34,339 nt of DNA from an uncultured bacterium (GTDB lineage Bacteria; Bacillota_I; Bacilli_A; RF39; UBA660): positions 1 to 34,339 of the forward strand of contig CAMODU010000011.1 of the NCBI GenBank assembly GCA_946611605.1, given 5' to 3'. This document shows positions 1 to 6,213 of this stretch, piece by piece. The position numbers were made by a program, and so were the translations under genes. Within the stretch, counting starts at the first letter, position 1. Each line of letters begins with the position of its first letter. The notes beneath the pieces were generated by a model. The model saw only the letters and a program-made list of their open reading frames with translations, did no database searches and was not told the origin of the DNA.

Positions 1-2
1 CA

Positions 3-926
3 TTTATAAGTGATTTATCTTATTTAAACAAAGGTAATAAGGTTAAATATGATAATAATATTAATTATATACTAATTATTATTAATATAATTATAATTAT
101 GGTAATAAATGTTTCATTTGTTCATTATATGGATAAATATAATGAAGGTGCTGCTAATAATAGATTTATATATGACTATGATGTAACTATTACAGCTCAT
201 CGAGGAGCATCTGAATATGCACCTGAGAATTCCATGGCAGCTTTTAAGAAAGCTAATAAATTAGATGTACCATATATAGAACTAGATGTTCATTTATCTA
301 AAGATGGATATTTATATATCATGCATGATAATAATTTAAACCGTGTATTAGGTATAAATAAACCATCAGATAAGATTAAATATGTAGATATTAAAGATAG
401 TTATTTAATATCTAGATTCCCTGAATATCAAGAAGAAAAAGTACCTTTATTAGAAGATGTATTAAAATGGGCTAAAGATAAGGATTTTATACTTAATATA
501 GAATTAAAACCTACGGATAATACTTTATTACTTACAGATAAAGTAGTTGAGATGGTTCATAATTATAAGATGAATAAGAAAGTAATAATAGCATCATTTG
601 ATGTCCCATCTATATTAAGAGTAAAAGAATTAGATGATAAGTTAAAAATAGTTTATTTAGGAAATACATATCAATATAATGAATTATTTGATTATTATTC
701 TATTAATTACTCCGGATTAACTACTGCAGTAGTAGATAAAATTCATAAGATTGATAAAAAAGTATTTGCTTGGACTATAAATGATCCTAAGCTAGTTAAA
801 TCTTTATTATATATGAATGTAGATAATATTATTACTAATGATCCTATCATGGTAAAAGAAGTAATAGATAAATATAAAGATAGAAATAAAGTAACTGTAT
901 TATTTGATTTTATATTAAATATATAA
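3..926 (+). CDS. Membrane-anchored glycerophosphodiester phosphodiesterase, 5' partial
   Basis: GDPD-family enzyme that hydrolyses glycerophosphodiesters to glycerol-3-phosphate and an alcohol. The first in-frame ATG is at 99, but the frame is open from position 3 without a stop and codes for a hydrophobic stretch (about 66-140, [18 protein letters not shown]) just before the catalytic domain, so the gene almost certainly starts upstream of the window. This matches the known architecture of an N-terminal membrane domain followed by GDPD. Seen from the ATG at 99: HRG (H34), the PENS motif, ELDVH with the Glu and Asp metal ligands, the second His in MHD, and NIELKP. All catalytic positions are present. 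The C-terminal part has WTIND and DNIITNDP, typical of the family. A hairpin terminator begins at the stop codon. Which phosphodiester it uses cannot be told; lipoteichoic-acid or lipid turnover is a guess from related membrane-bound enzymes. Confidence 0.9.
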   Translation, partial: FISDLSYLNKGNKVKYDNNINYILIIINIIIIMVINVSFVHYMDKYNEGAANNRFIYDYDVTITAHRGASEYAPENSMAAFKKANKLDVPYIELDVHLSKDGYLYIMHDNNLNRVLGINKPSDKIKYVDIKDSYLISRFPEYQEEKVPLLEDVLKWAKDKDFILNIELKPTDNTLLLTDKVVEMVHNYKMNKKVIIASFDVPSILRVKELDDKLKIVYLGNTYQYNELFDYYSINYSGLTTAVVDKIHKIDKKVFAWTINDPKLVKSLLYMNVDNIITNDPIMVKEVIDKYKDRNKVTVLFDFILNI

Positions 927-952
927 AAAGTAAGTGTCTACTTACTTTTTTA
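926..952 (+). terminator. Rho-independent terminator after the GDPD gene
   Basis: A 10-bp stem (926-935 with 940-949) with a GTCT loop is followed by a T run. It begins on the last base of the GDPD stop codon and separates that gene from eno. Confidence 0.85.
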
Positions 953-966
953 TTATATTTATTAAA

Positions 967-975
967 TGATATAAT
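967..975 (+). promoter_or_regulatory. Extended -10 promoter of eno
   Basis: TGATATAAT, an extended -10 box with TATAAT at 970-975, lies 19 bases before the eno ATG. No good -35 box is visible, as is common with extended -10 promoters. The ribosome binding site GGAGATGA (983-990) follows. Confidence 0.6.
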
Positions 976-994
976 TATAATTGGAGATGATAAT

Positions 995-2266
995 ATGAGC
1001 AATATTAAAGATATATATGCAAGAGAAATAATAGATTCTAGAGGAAATCCTACAATAGAAGTTGAAGTAACACTTGAATCTGGTGCATTTGGTGTTGGTA
1101 TGGTGCCATCTGGTGCATCTACAGGTGAAAGAGAAGCTTTAGAATTAAGAGATGGAGATCCTTCTAGATTTAAAGGAAAAGGTGTTTTAACAGCTGTTAA
1201 TAATGTTAATAATATCTTAAGAGATAAACTTATAGGAATGGATGCATCTAATCAAGAAGCAATAGATAATTATTTAATAGAATTAGATGGAACTCCATTT
1301 AAGAAAACATATGGTGCTAATGCTATATTAGGTATATCATTAGGTGTTGCACATGCTATGTCTAATGAGTTAAATATTCCTTTGTATGAGTATTTAAATA
1401 AATCAGATAAGTATAAATTACCTATACCTATGATGAATGTTCTTAATGGTGGAGCACACTCAGATGCACCAATAGACTTCCAAGAGTATATGATTGTTCC
1501 TCATGGAGCACCTACATTAAAAGAAGCAATTCGTATGTCATCTGAAGTATTTCATACATTAAAGAGTTTATTAAAGAAAGATGGATATTCAACAGCAGTA
1601 GGTGATGAAGGTGGATTTGCTCCAAATCTATCTAATAATGAAGAACCATTAAAATATATAGTAAAAGCTATAGAAGAAGCAGGATATACTCCTTCTAAGG
1701 ATTTCTCCATAGCAATGGATGTAGCTGCATCTGAATTCTATAATAAAGAAACAGGTATGTATGATTTAACTAAATCTAATGAAGGGTCTAAAACTACTGA
1801 TGAAATGATAGATTATTTAGTAGATTTAATAAATAAATATCCTATTATATCTATAGAAGATGGTTTAGGAGAAAGAGATTGGGATGGATGGAAGAAATTC
1901 ACTGATCTAATGAAAGATAAGATTCAAATAGTTGGAGATGACTTATTTGTTACTAATCCATCTATTTTACAAGAAGGTATTGAAAAAGGTATAGCTAATT
2001 CTATACTAATCAAAGTAAATCAAATAGGTACATTAACAGAAACTATTAAAGCTATTAAGATGGCTAATGATGCTGGTTATACTGCAGTTGTATCTCATAG
2101 ATCAGGTGAAACAGAAGATACAACTATAGCTCATATTGCGGTAGCATTCTCAACTGGTCAAATAAAAACTGGTTCTATGAGTAGAACAGATAGAATAGCA
2201 AAATACAATGAATTAATAAGAATAGAAGATAGATTAAAAGATAAATGTTATTATCCTACTAGATAA
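995..2266 (+). CDS. eno: Enolase (phosphopyruvate hydratase)
   Basis: Glycolytic enzyme interconverting 2-phosphoglycerate and phosphoenolpyruvate. The 423-residue length is normal. Visible signatures are [17 protein letters not shown] near the N-terminus, [16 protein letters not shown], the metal-binding [14 protein letters not shown] and GDDLFVTN, and the C-terminal [14 protein letters not shown] and [10 protein letters not shown] with the catalytic Lys and His. The ATG at 995 follows GGAGATGA. The gene is monocistronic here, between two hairpin terminators; in many Bacillota it closes a gap-pgk-tpi-pgm operon, so the isolation is a small local difference. Its codons follow the host pattern (AGA for Arg, almost no NCG codons), which makes it a useful reference for judging the atypical genes downstream. 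Confidence 0.98.
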   Translation: MSNIKDIYAREIIDSRGNPTIEVEVTLESGAFGVGMVPSGASTGEREALELRDGDPSRFKGKGVLTAVNNVNNILRDKLIGMDASNQEAIDNYLIELDGTPFKKTYGANAILGISLGVAHAMSNELNIPLYEYLNKSDKYKLPIPMMNVLNGGAHSDAPIDFQEYMIVPHGAPTLKEAIRMSSEVFHTLKSLLKKDGYSTAVGDEGGFAPNLSNNEEPLKYIVKAIEEAGYTPSKDFSIAMDVAASEFYNKETGMYDLTKSNEGSKTTDEMIDYLVDLINKYPIISIEDGLGERDWDGWKKFTDLMKDKIQIVGDDLFVTNPSILQEGIEKGIANSILIKVNQIGTLTETIKAIKMANDAGYTAVVSHRSGETEDTTIAHIAVAFSTGQIKTGSMSRTDRIAKYNELIRIEDRLKDKCYYPTR

Positions 2267-2268
2267 TT

Positions 2269-2296
2269 AAAATACACGTATATACGTGTATTTTTT
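2269..2296 (+). terminator. Rho-independent terminator of eno
   Basis: A 10-bp stem, AAAATACACG (2269-2278) with CGTGTATTTT (2285-2294), with a TATATA loop and further Ts. The A and T flanks would also let it work in the opposite direction. Confidence 0.88.
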
Positions 2297-2330
2297 ATTG
2301 CATATATATAATTTGATATGTTATATTTAA

Positions 2331-2485
2331 CTTGTACGATTACTTGCCGCGAGTCGATATGACAATTTGGACGACTAGGGTGTAGTTTATCTAGGGCAAG
2401 AAGATAACTATGCATGCATGCGAGGATATAGAAAAAGAAATTTTTCTATGTCCTCTTTTTTTATCAAAAAAAGTGATCGTACAAG
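2331..2485 (+). other. Structured intergenic element bounded by a 15-bp inverted repeat (unknown class)
   Basis: The 246-bp gap between eno and the RhuM-Fic gene is mostly this element. Its ends, CTTGTACGATTACTT (2331-2345) and AAGTGATCGTACAAG (2471-2485), are complementary at 14 of 15 positions, and the odd pair would be a U-G wobble in RNA. Inside, CTTGCC (2343-2348) can pair with GGCAAG (2395-2400), and AGTCG (2352-2356) with CGACT (2372-2376). CTAGGG occurs twice (2375-2380 and 2391-2396). The sequence TGCATGCATGCG leads into a strong terminator hairpin. The G+C is clearly higher than in the surroundings. The outer left arm and the inner CTTGCC share bases 2343-2345, so the two pairings exclude each other. 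It matches no riboswitch or T-box consensus that I know. It could be a regulatory leader, a small RNA, or a miniature mobile element with terminal inverted repeats; flanking duplications are not convincing. A TATAAT at 2307-2312 could start transcription. Confidence 0.6.
2422..2462 (+). terminator. Strong hairpin terminator inside the intergenic element
   Basis: A 15-bp stem, GAGGATATAGAAAAA (2422-2436) with TTTTTCTATGTCCTC (2441-2455), has one wobble pair, a GAAA tetraloop and seven Ts (2456-2462). It lies upstream of the RhuM-Fic gene, so it either ends a small RNA or acts as an attenuator for that gene. Confidence 0.85.
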
Positions 2486-2512
2486 AATAATACAAGAAAA
2501 GGAGGAATGTAT

Positions 2513-3445
2513 ATGGAAAATAAAATTGTATTATTTGAAAATGGTGAATTAAAACTAGATGTGGAGGTGATGAATGAAAATGTATGGTTAACCCAAAAAC
2601 AAATGGAAAAGTTGTTTAATGTTTCTCATGCAACTATAAGTGAACATATAACTAATATTTTTTCTTCTGGCGAACTTGATGAAAAAACTTCTGTCGGTTT
2701 TTCCGACAAAAGTACAGGTGGAAGGAAACCTGTTATATACGATTTAGATGTAATTCTTGCCGTGGGTTATCGTGTTAATTCTAAACAAGGTATTGAATTT
2801 AGAAGATGGGCTAGTAACATCTTAAAAGATTATCTTATTGAAGGCTATGCTATTAATATGAAAAGATTAGATTATCTTAATAAAACAGTTAAACTAATTG
2901 AAATAGCTAATAGGCATCCTGATAATATAACAGGAGATCAAGCTAAAAGTATATTACAAGTAATAGGTGATTATACTAAAGCACTAGATTTACTTGATGA
3001 ATATGATCATAGAACCTTAGAAAAGATTAAAGGTACTATAGATAATAGACAAATAAATTATGTTGATTGTTTAAATATAATCAAAGATTTAAGATTTGCT
3101 GATGAATCTGTTATATTTGGTGTAGAAAGAGAACATGGATTTGAATCTATATTAAATGATATATATCAAACCTTTGGTGGAGAAGATGTATATCCATCTA
3201 TAGAAGAAAAAGCATGTAATTTCTTATATACATTAGTTAAGAATCATCCATTTGTAGATGGTAATAAAAGAATTGCTGCTACATTGTTTATATATTTCTT
3301 AAATTACTATGGTTTATTAATTAAAGATGGTAGACAAGTAATAGATAATAATACTTTAACAGCAGTTACTTTATTAATTGCTGAATCTAATCCTAAAGAA
3401 AAGCAAATAATAATAGATTTAGTAATGAATTTCTTAAATGATTAA
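2513..3445 (+). CDS. RhuM-Fic/Doc fusion protein
   Basis: Two-domain protein of 310 residues. The N-terminal part (about residues 3-110) is RhuM-like (Virulence_RhuM), with VWLTQKQMEKLFNVS, a helix-turn-helix-like region, and FRRWASNILKDYLIEGY. The C-terminal part is a Fic/Doc domain with HPFVDGNKR (H245 in this numbering), which fits HxFx(D/N)GNKR. Fic proteins transfer AMP or other phosphate-containing groups to target proteins; Doc phosphorylates EF-Tu. The Lys in the motif leans towards Doc, but the reaction cannot be told. I use the ATG at 2513, seven bases after AAGGAGG (2499-2505); the ATG at 2507 is too close to that site. No small antitoxin ORF adjoins it. An obvious (S/T)xxxE(G/N) inhibitory motif was not identified. 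Codon use is mixed: the RhuM half carries GGC, GTC, TCC and CGT codons, the Fic half is host-like. RhuM genes are typical of accessory DNA. Confidence 0.85.
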   Translation: MENKIVLFENGELKLDVEVMNENVWLTQKQMEKLFNVSHATISEHITNIFSSGELDEKTSVGFSDKSTGGRKPVIYDLDVILAVGYRVNSKQGIEFRRWASNILKDYLIEGYAINMKRLDYLNKTVKLIEIANRHPDNITGDQAKSILQVIGDYTKALDLLDEYDHRTLEKIKGTIDNRQINYVDCLNIIKDLRFADESVIFGVEREHGFESILNDIYQTFGGEDVYPSIEEKACNFLYTLVKNHPFVDGNKRIAATLFIYFLNYYGLLIKDGRQVIDNNTLTAVTLLIAESNPKEKQIIIDLVMNFLND

Positions 3446-3452
3446 TTATTTA

Positions 3453-3461
3453 TGTTATAAT
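3453..3461 (+). promoter_or_regulatory. Extended -10 promoter before tRNA-Gln
   Basis: TGTTATAAT with TATAAT at 3456-3461, 12 bases before the tRNA 5' end, which is a normal distance for a short tRNA leader. No clear -35 box is seen. Confidence 0.6.
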
Positions 3462-3473
3462 TTATATATGTAT

Positions 3474-3547
3474 TGTCCCATGGTCAAGTGGTAAGACGTC
3501 TGACTCTGGATCAGAAATCCAAGGTTCGAATCCTTGTGGGACAACCA
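3474..3547 (+). tRNA. tRNA-Gln (anticodon CUG), CCA encoded
   Basis: A full cloverleaf can be folded. Acceptor stem TGTCCCA (3474-3480) pairs with TGGGACA (3537-3543). The D arm is GTC/GAC with a GTGG loop. The anticodon stem TCTGA/TCAGA encloses CTCTGGA, giving anticodon CTG (3506-3508). The variable loop has 4 bases. The T arm is CAAGG-TTCGAAT-CCTTG, the discriminator base is A3544, and CCA is encoded at 3545-3547. The U1-A72 pair agrees with bacterial tRNA-Gln; the A at position 73 is less usual than G. It reads CAG, a codon used far less than CAA in this window. The HAD gene starts 15 bases downstream with no terminator between, so the two are probably co-transcribed. Confidence 0.95.
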
Positions 3548-3562
3548 TATATAGGTGATAAC

Positions 3563-4045
3563 ATGAGTAAAATACAAGAATTAATTAAAGATAATAATAC
3601 TATACTAGTATTTGATGTAGATGGTACATTAGCTAAAATGGAATATGGAGATTATAATCATTTTGCATTAGATGATGATAATTGGAATAAACTTATTCAA
3701 ACAGGAGAAGCCTTTTATCCTGATGATCAGGCGATACCATGCATGCAAGAATATATTAAAACTAAAGATATTAATAATATATATGCATGTTCTAAGTCTT
3801 ATTCTGATAAAGAAGATAGTATGAAAGTAAGATTTCTTATATCTGCCTTTAATATACTTAAAGATCATATATATTTTGTAAGAGATAATGATGAAAAACT
3901 AGAAGTATTAAGAAAAATTAAAGAAAATAGAAGTAATATAGAAGATAATCATATAGCTATGGTAGATGATTCTACTGAGGTATTAAATCATATAAAAGAG
4001 AATAGTAATTTTGCTACTATACATATATCTAGTTTTATGCAATAA
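3563..4045 (+). CDS. Small HAD-superfamily hydrolase
   Basis: A 160-residue haloacid dehalogenase-like protein. Motif I is FDVDGT with nucleophile D18 and acid/base D20. A possible motif II Ser is S77 in YACSKS, a candidate motif III Lys is K112, and motif IV is MVDDS with D135 and D136. Only a small alpha-helical insertion follows motif I, so this is a compact phosphatase of unknown substrate. The frame also runs open upstream through the tRNA to 3473, but the tRNA sequence explains that, and the ATG at 3563 after AGGTGAT is the sensible start. It probably shares a transcript with tRNA-Gln; the pairing hints at no particular function. The next gene has its own promoter. Confidence 0.85.
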   Translation: MSKIQELIKDNNTILVFDVDGTLAKMEYGDYNHFALDDDNWNKLIQTGEAFYPDDQAIPCMQEYIKTKDINNIYACSKSYSDKEDSMKVRFLISAFNILKDHIYFVRDNDEKLEVLRKIKENRSNIEDNHIAMVDDSTEVLNHIKENSNFATIHISSFMQ

Positions 4046-4049
4046 TTTC

Positions 4050-4078
4050 TTGCTATAAATAACTATTTTTGTTATAAT
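4050..4078 (+). promoter_or_regulatory. Promoter of the 49-residue gene
   Basis: TTGCTA (4050-4055), 17 bases, then TATAAT (4073-4078), with TGT directly before the -10 box. It is a near-consensus sigma-A promoter with an extended -10, 26 bases upstream of the small ORF. Confidence 0.75.
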
Positions 4079-4104
4079 TAATTAGCGAAGTGGAGGTTAA
4101 GCTC

Positions 4105-4254
4105 ATGAGAACAATAAAAAAACATTTACCAGATGGTGTTAAAAAGACTTTTGGTGTAGTTAAAGGACATAAAGTAAAATTAGTAAGCATTGATGCTTAT
4201 AATGAAAAAAAGAAAAAAGAACAAGCTAAAAAAGCAGCTAAAGCATCTAAGTAA
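4105..4254 (+). CDS. Small basic protein, 49 residues, unknown
   Basis: A short ORF between the HAD gene and the adenylating enzyme. It begins MRTIKKHLPDGVKKTF and ends in a run rich in Lys and Ala (KKKKEQAKKAAKASK). Support for being a real gene: a good promoter at 4050-4078, GGAGG (4092-4096) eight bases before the ATG, and host-like codons ending in TAA. There is no membrane segment or cysteine, and I do not recognise a family. The basic lysine tail would suit RNA, ribosome or DNA contact, but that is only a guess from composition. Confidence 0.7.
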   Translation: MRTIKKHLPDGVKKTFGVVKGHKVKLVSIDAYNEKKKKEQAKKAAKASK

Positions 4255-4280
4255 TTAGGTGTTTTTATTATGTCTGTTAT

Positions 4281-4309
4281 TTGACAAATATGGTGTATAA
4301 TACTATAAT
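4281..4309 (+). promoter_or_regulatory. Full-consensus sigma-A promoter of the ANL gene
   Basis: TTGACA (4281-4286), exactly 17 bases, then TATAAT (4304-4309): the ideal sigma-A promoter and the only perfect match noticed in the window. Transcription would begin near 4316, so the gene cannot start at the in-frame ATG at 4281, which lies inside the -35 box. Confidence 0.9.
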
Positions 4310-4343
4310 ATTTAATAATTTCAAGGGGAAAGAATGGTGTAAT

Positions 4344-6134
4344 ATGAAAAAATATATGACTGGCTATCCAAATGTTGATTTGCCACAATCTAAAAAATCT
4401 ACTTTTTTTGAAAAAAATCCAATTATACCTAGTATGGATACTATTACTATTTTAAAATTATTAAGTAGAAAATTTAGACAATTACAAGCAATAGATTGCA
4501 ATGAATTAAATGCTTCTTATCAAGAGTTGATAGATGATTCTCATCAATTAGCTAAAGCATATAAAGAATTAGGTGTTCGTAAAGGTGACATAGTTACTAT
4601 TTCATTGCCAAGTAACTACCAAGCTATTTCTTCGTTTTTAGCTTTAAATGAATTAGGAGCTGTAACAACATTTATTGATACTTTTTCAAGTAAAGATGAT
4701 GTAATTAAGTATTTAAATAATTATGAATCGCCTATTTTTATTAATTATAATACGCGTGCTGAAGAGAATAATGAAATATTTTCAAAAACAGGTGTTAAAT
4801 ATATCATTACGTTAGATTCAGCTAATACAAATAGTCGTGATGTTAATAATGATTATAAAGAAAATAAATCTGATATACTTATTGATTATCATACATTAGG
4901 TAGTATTGCTGATTATCAAAAAAATCCGATATTTGCAATAAATAATGGTAATGATAATTCGTTAATATTATATACAAGTGGTTCAACTGGTCAACCAAAA
5001 TCAGTTGTATTAACGAATAAAAATATATTAGCTGCACAAATGTATGCAGGAAACACTAGCCATACAGAGAATATAACTGGAACTAAGACTATGACATGTG
5101 TTCCACTTAGATATCCATACGGTATGGTAACTTCATTACTAACATCATTGTTATGGGGAAAAACTGCAATTATGACGCCTGATTGGGATAGTAATACTGT
5201 AAACTATTATTATCAAAAGAATCCAAATATTATTTTTGGAAGTCCTGCTGTACTTGAATTATCAATGAGATTTTTAAATCCTGAACAAAACCTTTCTCAA
5301 GTATCACATTTTATTTCTGGTGGAGATTTTTTAACGCTAGGTATGGCAGACAGAGGATATGATTTTTTCAAAAAACATAATAATACTACTGTTGAAATTG
5401 GTAATGGTTGCGGTAATGCTGAAACTGTAAGTATTGGTTCTACTCCAGTAGGAGTTCCTTTAAAGCAAACAACTGCTGGTAAAATATTAGTAGGTAGTAC
5501 ACCTTTAGTTATAGATTCTGAATTACCTGATGATAAACCTTTAAATGAATATCAAATATCTCCAAAAAAATATAACGAAGTAGGAGAATTGTGTATTTCT
5601 GGTGCACACGTTTTTAAAGAGTATTTTAAAGATGAACAATCAACTGCTAAGGCTAAATTTAATTATAAAGGTAAAACATATTTTAGAACAGGAACTTTGG
5701 GTTATATTGATGAAGATGGTTATTTTACACCAACTAATCGTAAGTCAAGATTTTATATAAGATGTACAGGACATAAAGTGTATTTAGATAATGTACAATC
5801 AATACTTTCCACAATAGATGAAAGAATTGCAGATGTAGCTGCAGTTCAATTTCCTGATAACGACGAATTATTTATTAACAAGTTATTTATCACATTAAAA
5901 CCTGGTATTGATCCATCTGATGAATTAAAAACAGAACTTATGGATAAGATTTATAATAATATTGATGGAAATATTTCTAAACTTAAAGAATATGAAAAAC
6001 CTAAAGATATTATATTTATAGATGAAATGCCTCGTAAAGCTGGAACTGAAAAAATTGATTATGAGATTTTAAAAAATAACTATGAATGTTCAAATGGTAT
6101 TTCTAAAGTATTAATTAATAAAAATGTGCGTTAA
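4344..6134 (+). CDS. ANL-superfamily adenylate-forming enzyme, stand-alone
   Basis: A 596-residue AMP-forming ligase or adenylation domain without an attached carrier protein. Visible core motifs are YTSGSTGQPK (P-loop, 210-219), GNGCGNAET (the usual NGYGPTE region), RTGTLG near 449-453, the hinge region GYFTPTNRKSRFYIR, and near the C-terminus RKAGTEKIDY with the catalytic Lys K570. Such enzymes activate a carboxylate with ATP and pass it to CoA or a phosphopantetheine thiol. The substrate is not readable. Odd: the usual Asp of RTGD, which holds the AMP ribose, is Thr451. The start at 4344 is fixed by the promoter; AAGGGG lies 15 bases upstream, so the ribosome binding site is not ideal. Arg CGT and NCG codons are much commoner than in neighbours, suggesting a different origin. 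A terminator spans the stop codon. Confidence 0.85.
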   Translation: MKKYMTGYPNVDLPQSKKSTFFEKNPIIPSMDTITILKLLSRKFRQLQAIDCNELNASYQELIDDSHQLAKAYKELGVRKGDIVTISLPSNYQAISSFLALNELGAVTTFIDTFSSKDDVIKYLNNYESPIFINYNTRAEENNEIFSKTGVKYIITLDSANTNSRDVNNDYKENKSDILIDYHTLGSIADYQKNPIFAINNGNDNSLILYTSGSTGQPKSVVLTNKNILAAQMYAGNTSHTENITGTKTMTCVPLRYPYGMVTSLLTSLLWGKTAIMTPDWDSNTVNYYYQKNPNIIFGSPAVLELSMRFLNPEQNLSQVSHFISGGDFLTLGMADRGYDFFKKHNNTTVEIGNGCGNAETVSIGSTPVGVPLKQTTAGKILVGSTPLVIDSELPDDKPLNEYQISPKKYNEVGELCISGAHVFKEYFKDEQSTAKAKFNYKGKTYFRTGTLGYIDEDGYFTPTNRKSRFYIRCTGHKVYLDNVQSILSTIDERIADVAAVQFPDNDELFINKLFITLKPGIDPSDELKTELMDKIYNNIDGNISKLKEYEKPKDIIFIDEMPRKAGTEKIDYEILKNNYECSNGISKVLINKNVR

Positions 6135-6146
6135 TGCACATTTTTA
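6121..6146 (+). terminator. Terminator overlapping the end of the ANL gene
   Basis: A 9-bp stem, AAAATGTGC (6121-6129) with GCACATTTT (6136-6144), encloses the loop GTTAAT, which contains the TAA stop codon (6132-6134). Ts follow. Confidence 0.85.
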
Positions 6147-6179
6147 TTTTTGAAATTAATACATTTATGTTTTTATATG

Positions 6180-6188
6180 TGATATAAT
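6180..6188 (+). promoter_or_regulatory. Extended -10 promoter of the hybrid kinase
   Basis: TGATATAAT with TATAAT at 6183-6188, 26 bases before the start codon. The -35 region is poor. Confidence 0.55.
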
Positions 6189-6213
6189 TAATATAATTGA
6201 GAGGGTGTTTAAT

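Noticed and set aside
2331-2485. T-box or purine riboswitch reading of the intergenic element
   Set aside because: The T-box GGTGG sequence and the purine aptamer core are absent; short resemblances such as GTTTATC are not enough.
3474-3547. tRNA as an attachment site of an integrated element
   Set aside because: No integrase gene and no second copy of the tRNA 3' end was noticed nearby, so integration at this tRNA is not supported.
3473-3562. Open frame upstream of the HAD gene through 3473
   Set aside because: This stretch is the tRNA-Gln cloverleaf; the frame is open by chance, and the HAD gene has its own ATG and ribosome binding site at 3563.
4197-4388. Minus-strand ORF over the small gene and the ANL promoter
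   Set aside because: It lies antisense to a small gene and a perfect promoter, has no ribosome binding site, and its composition is that of complemented A-rich sequence.
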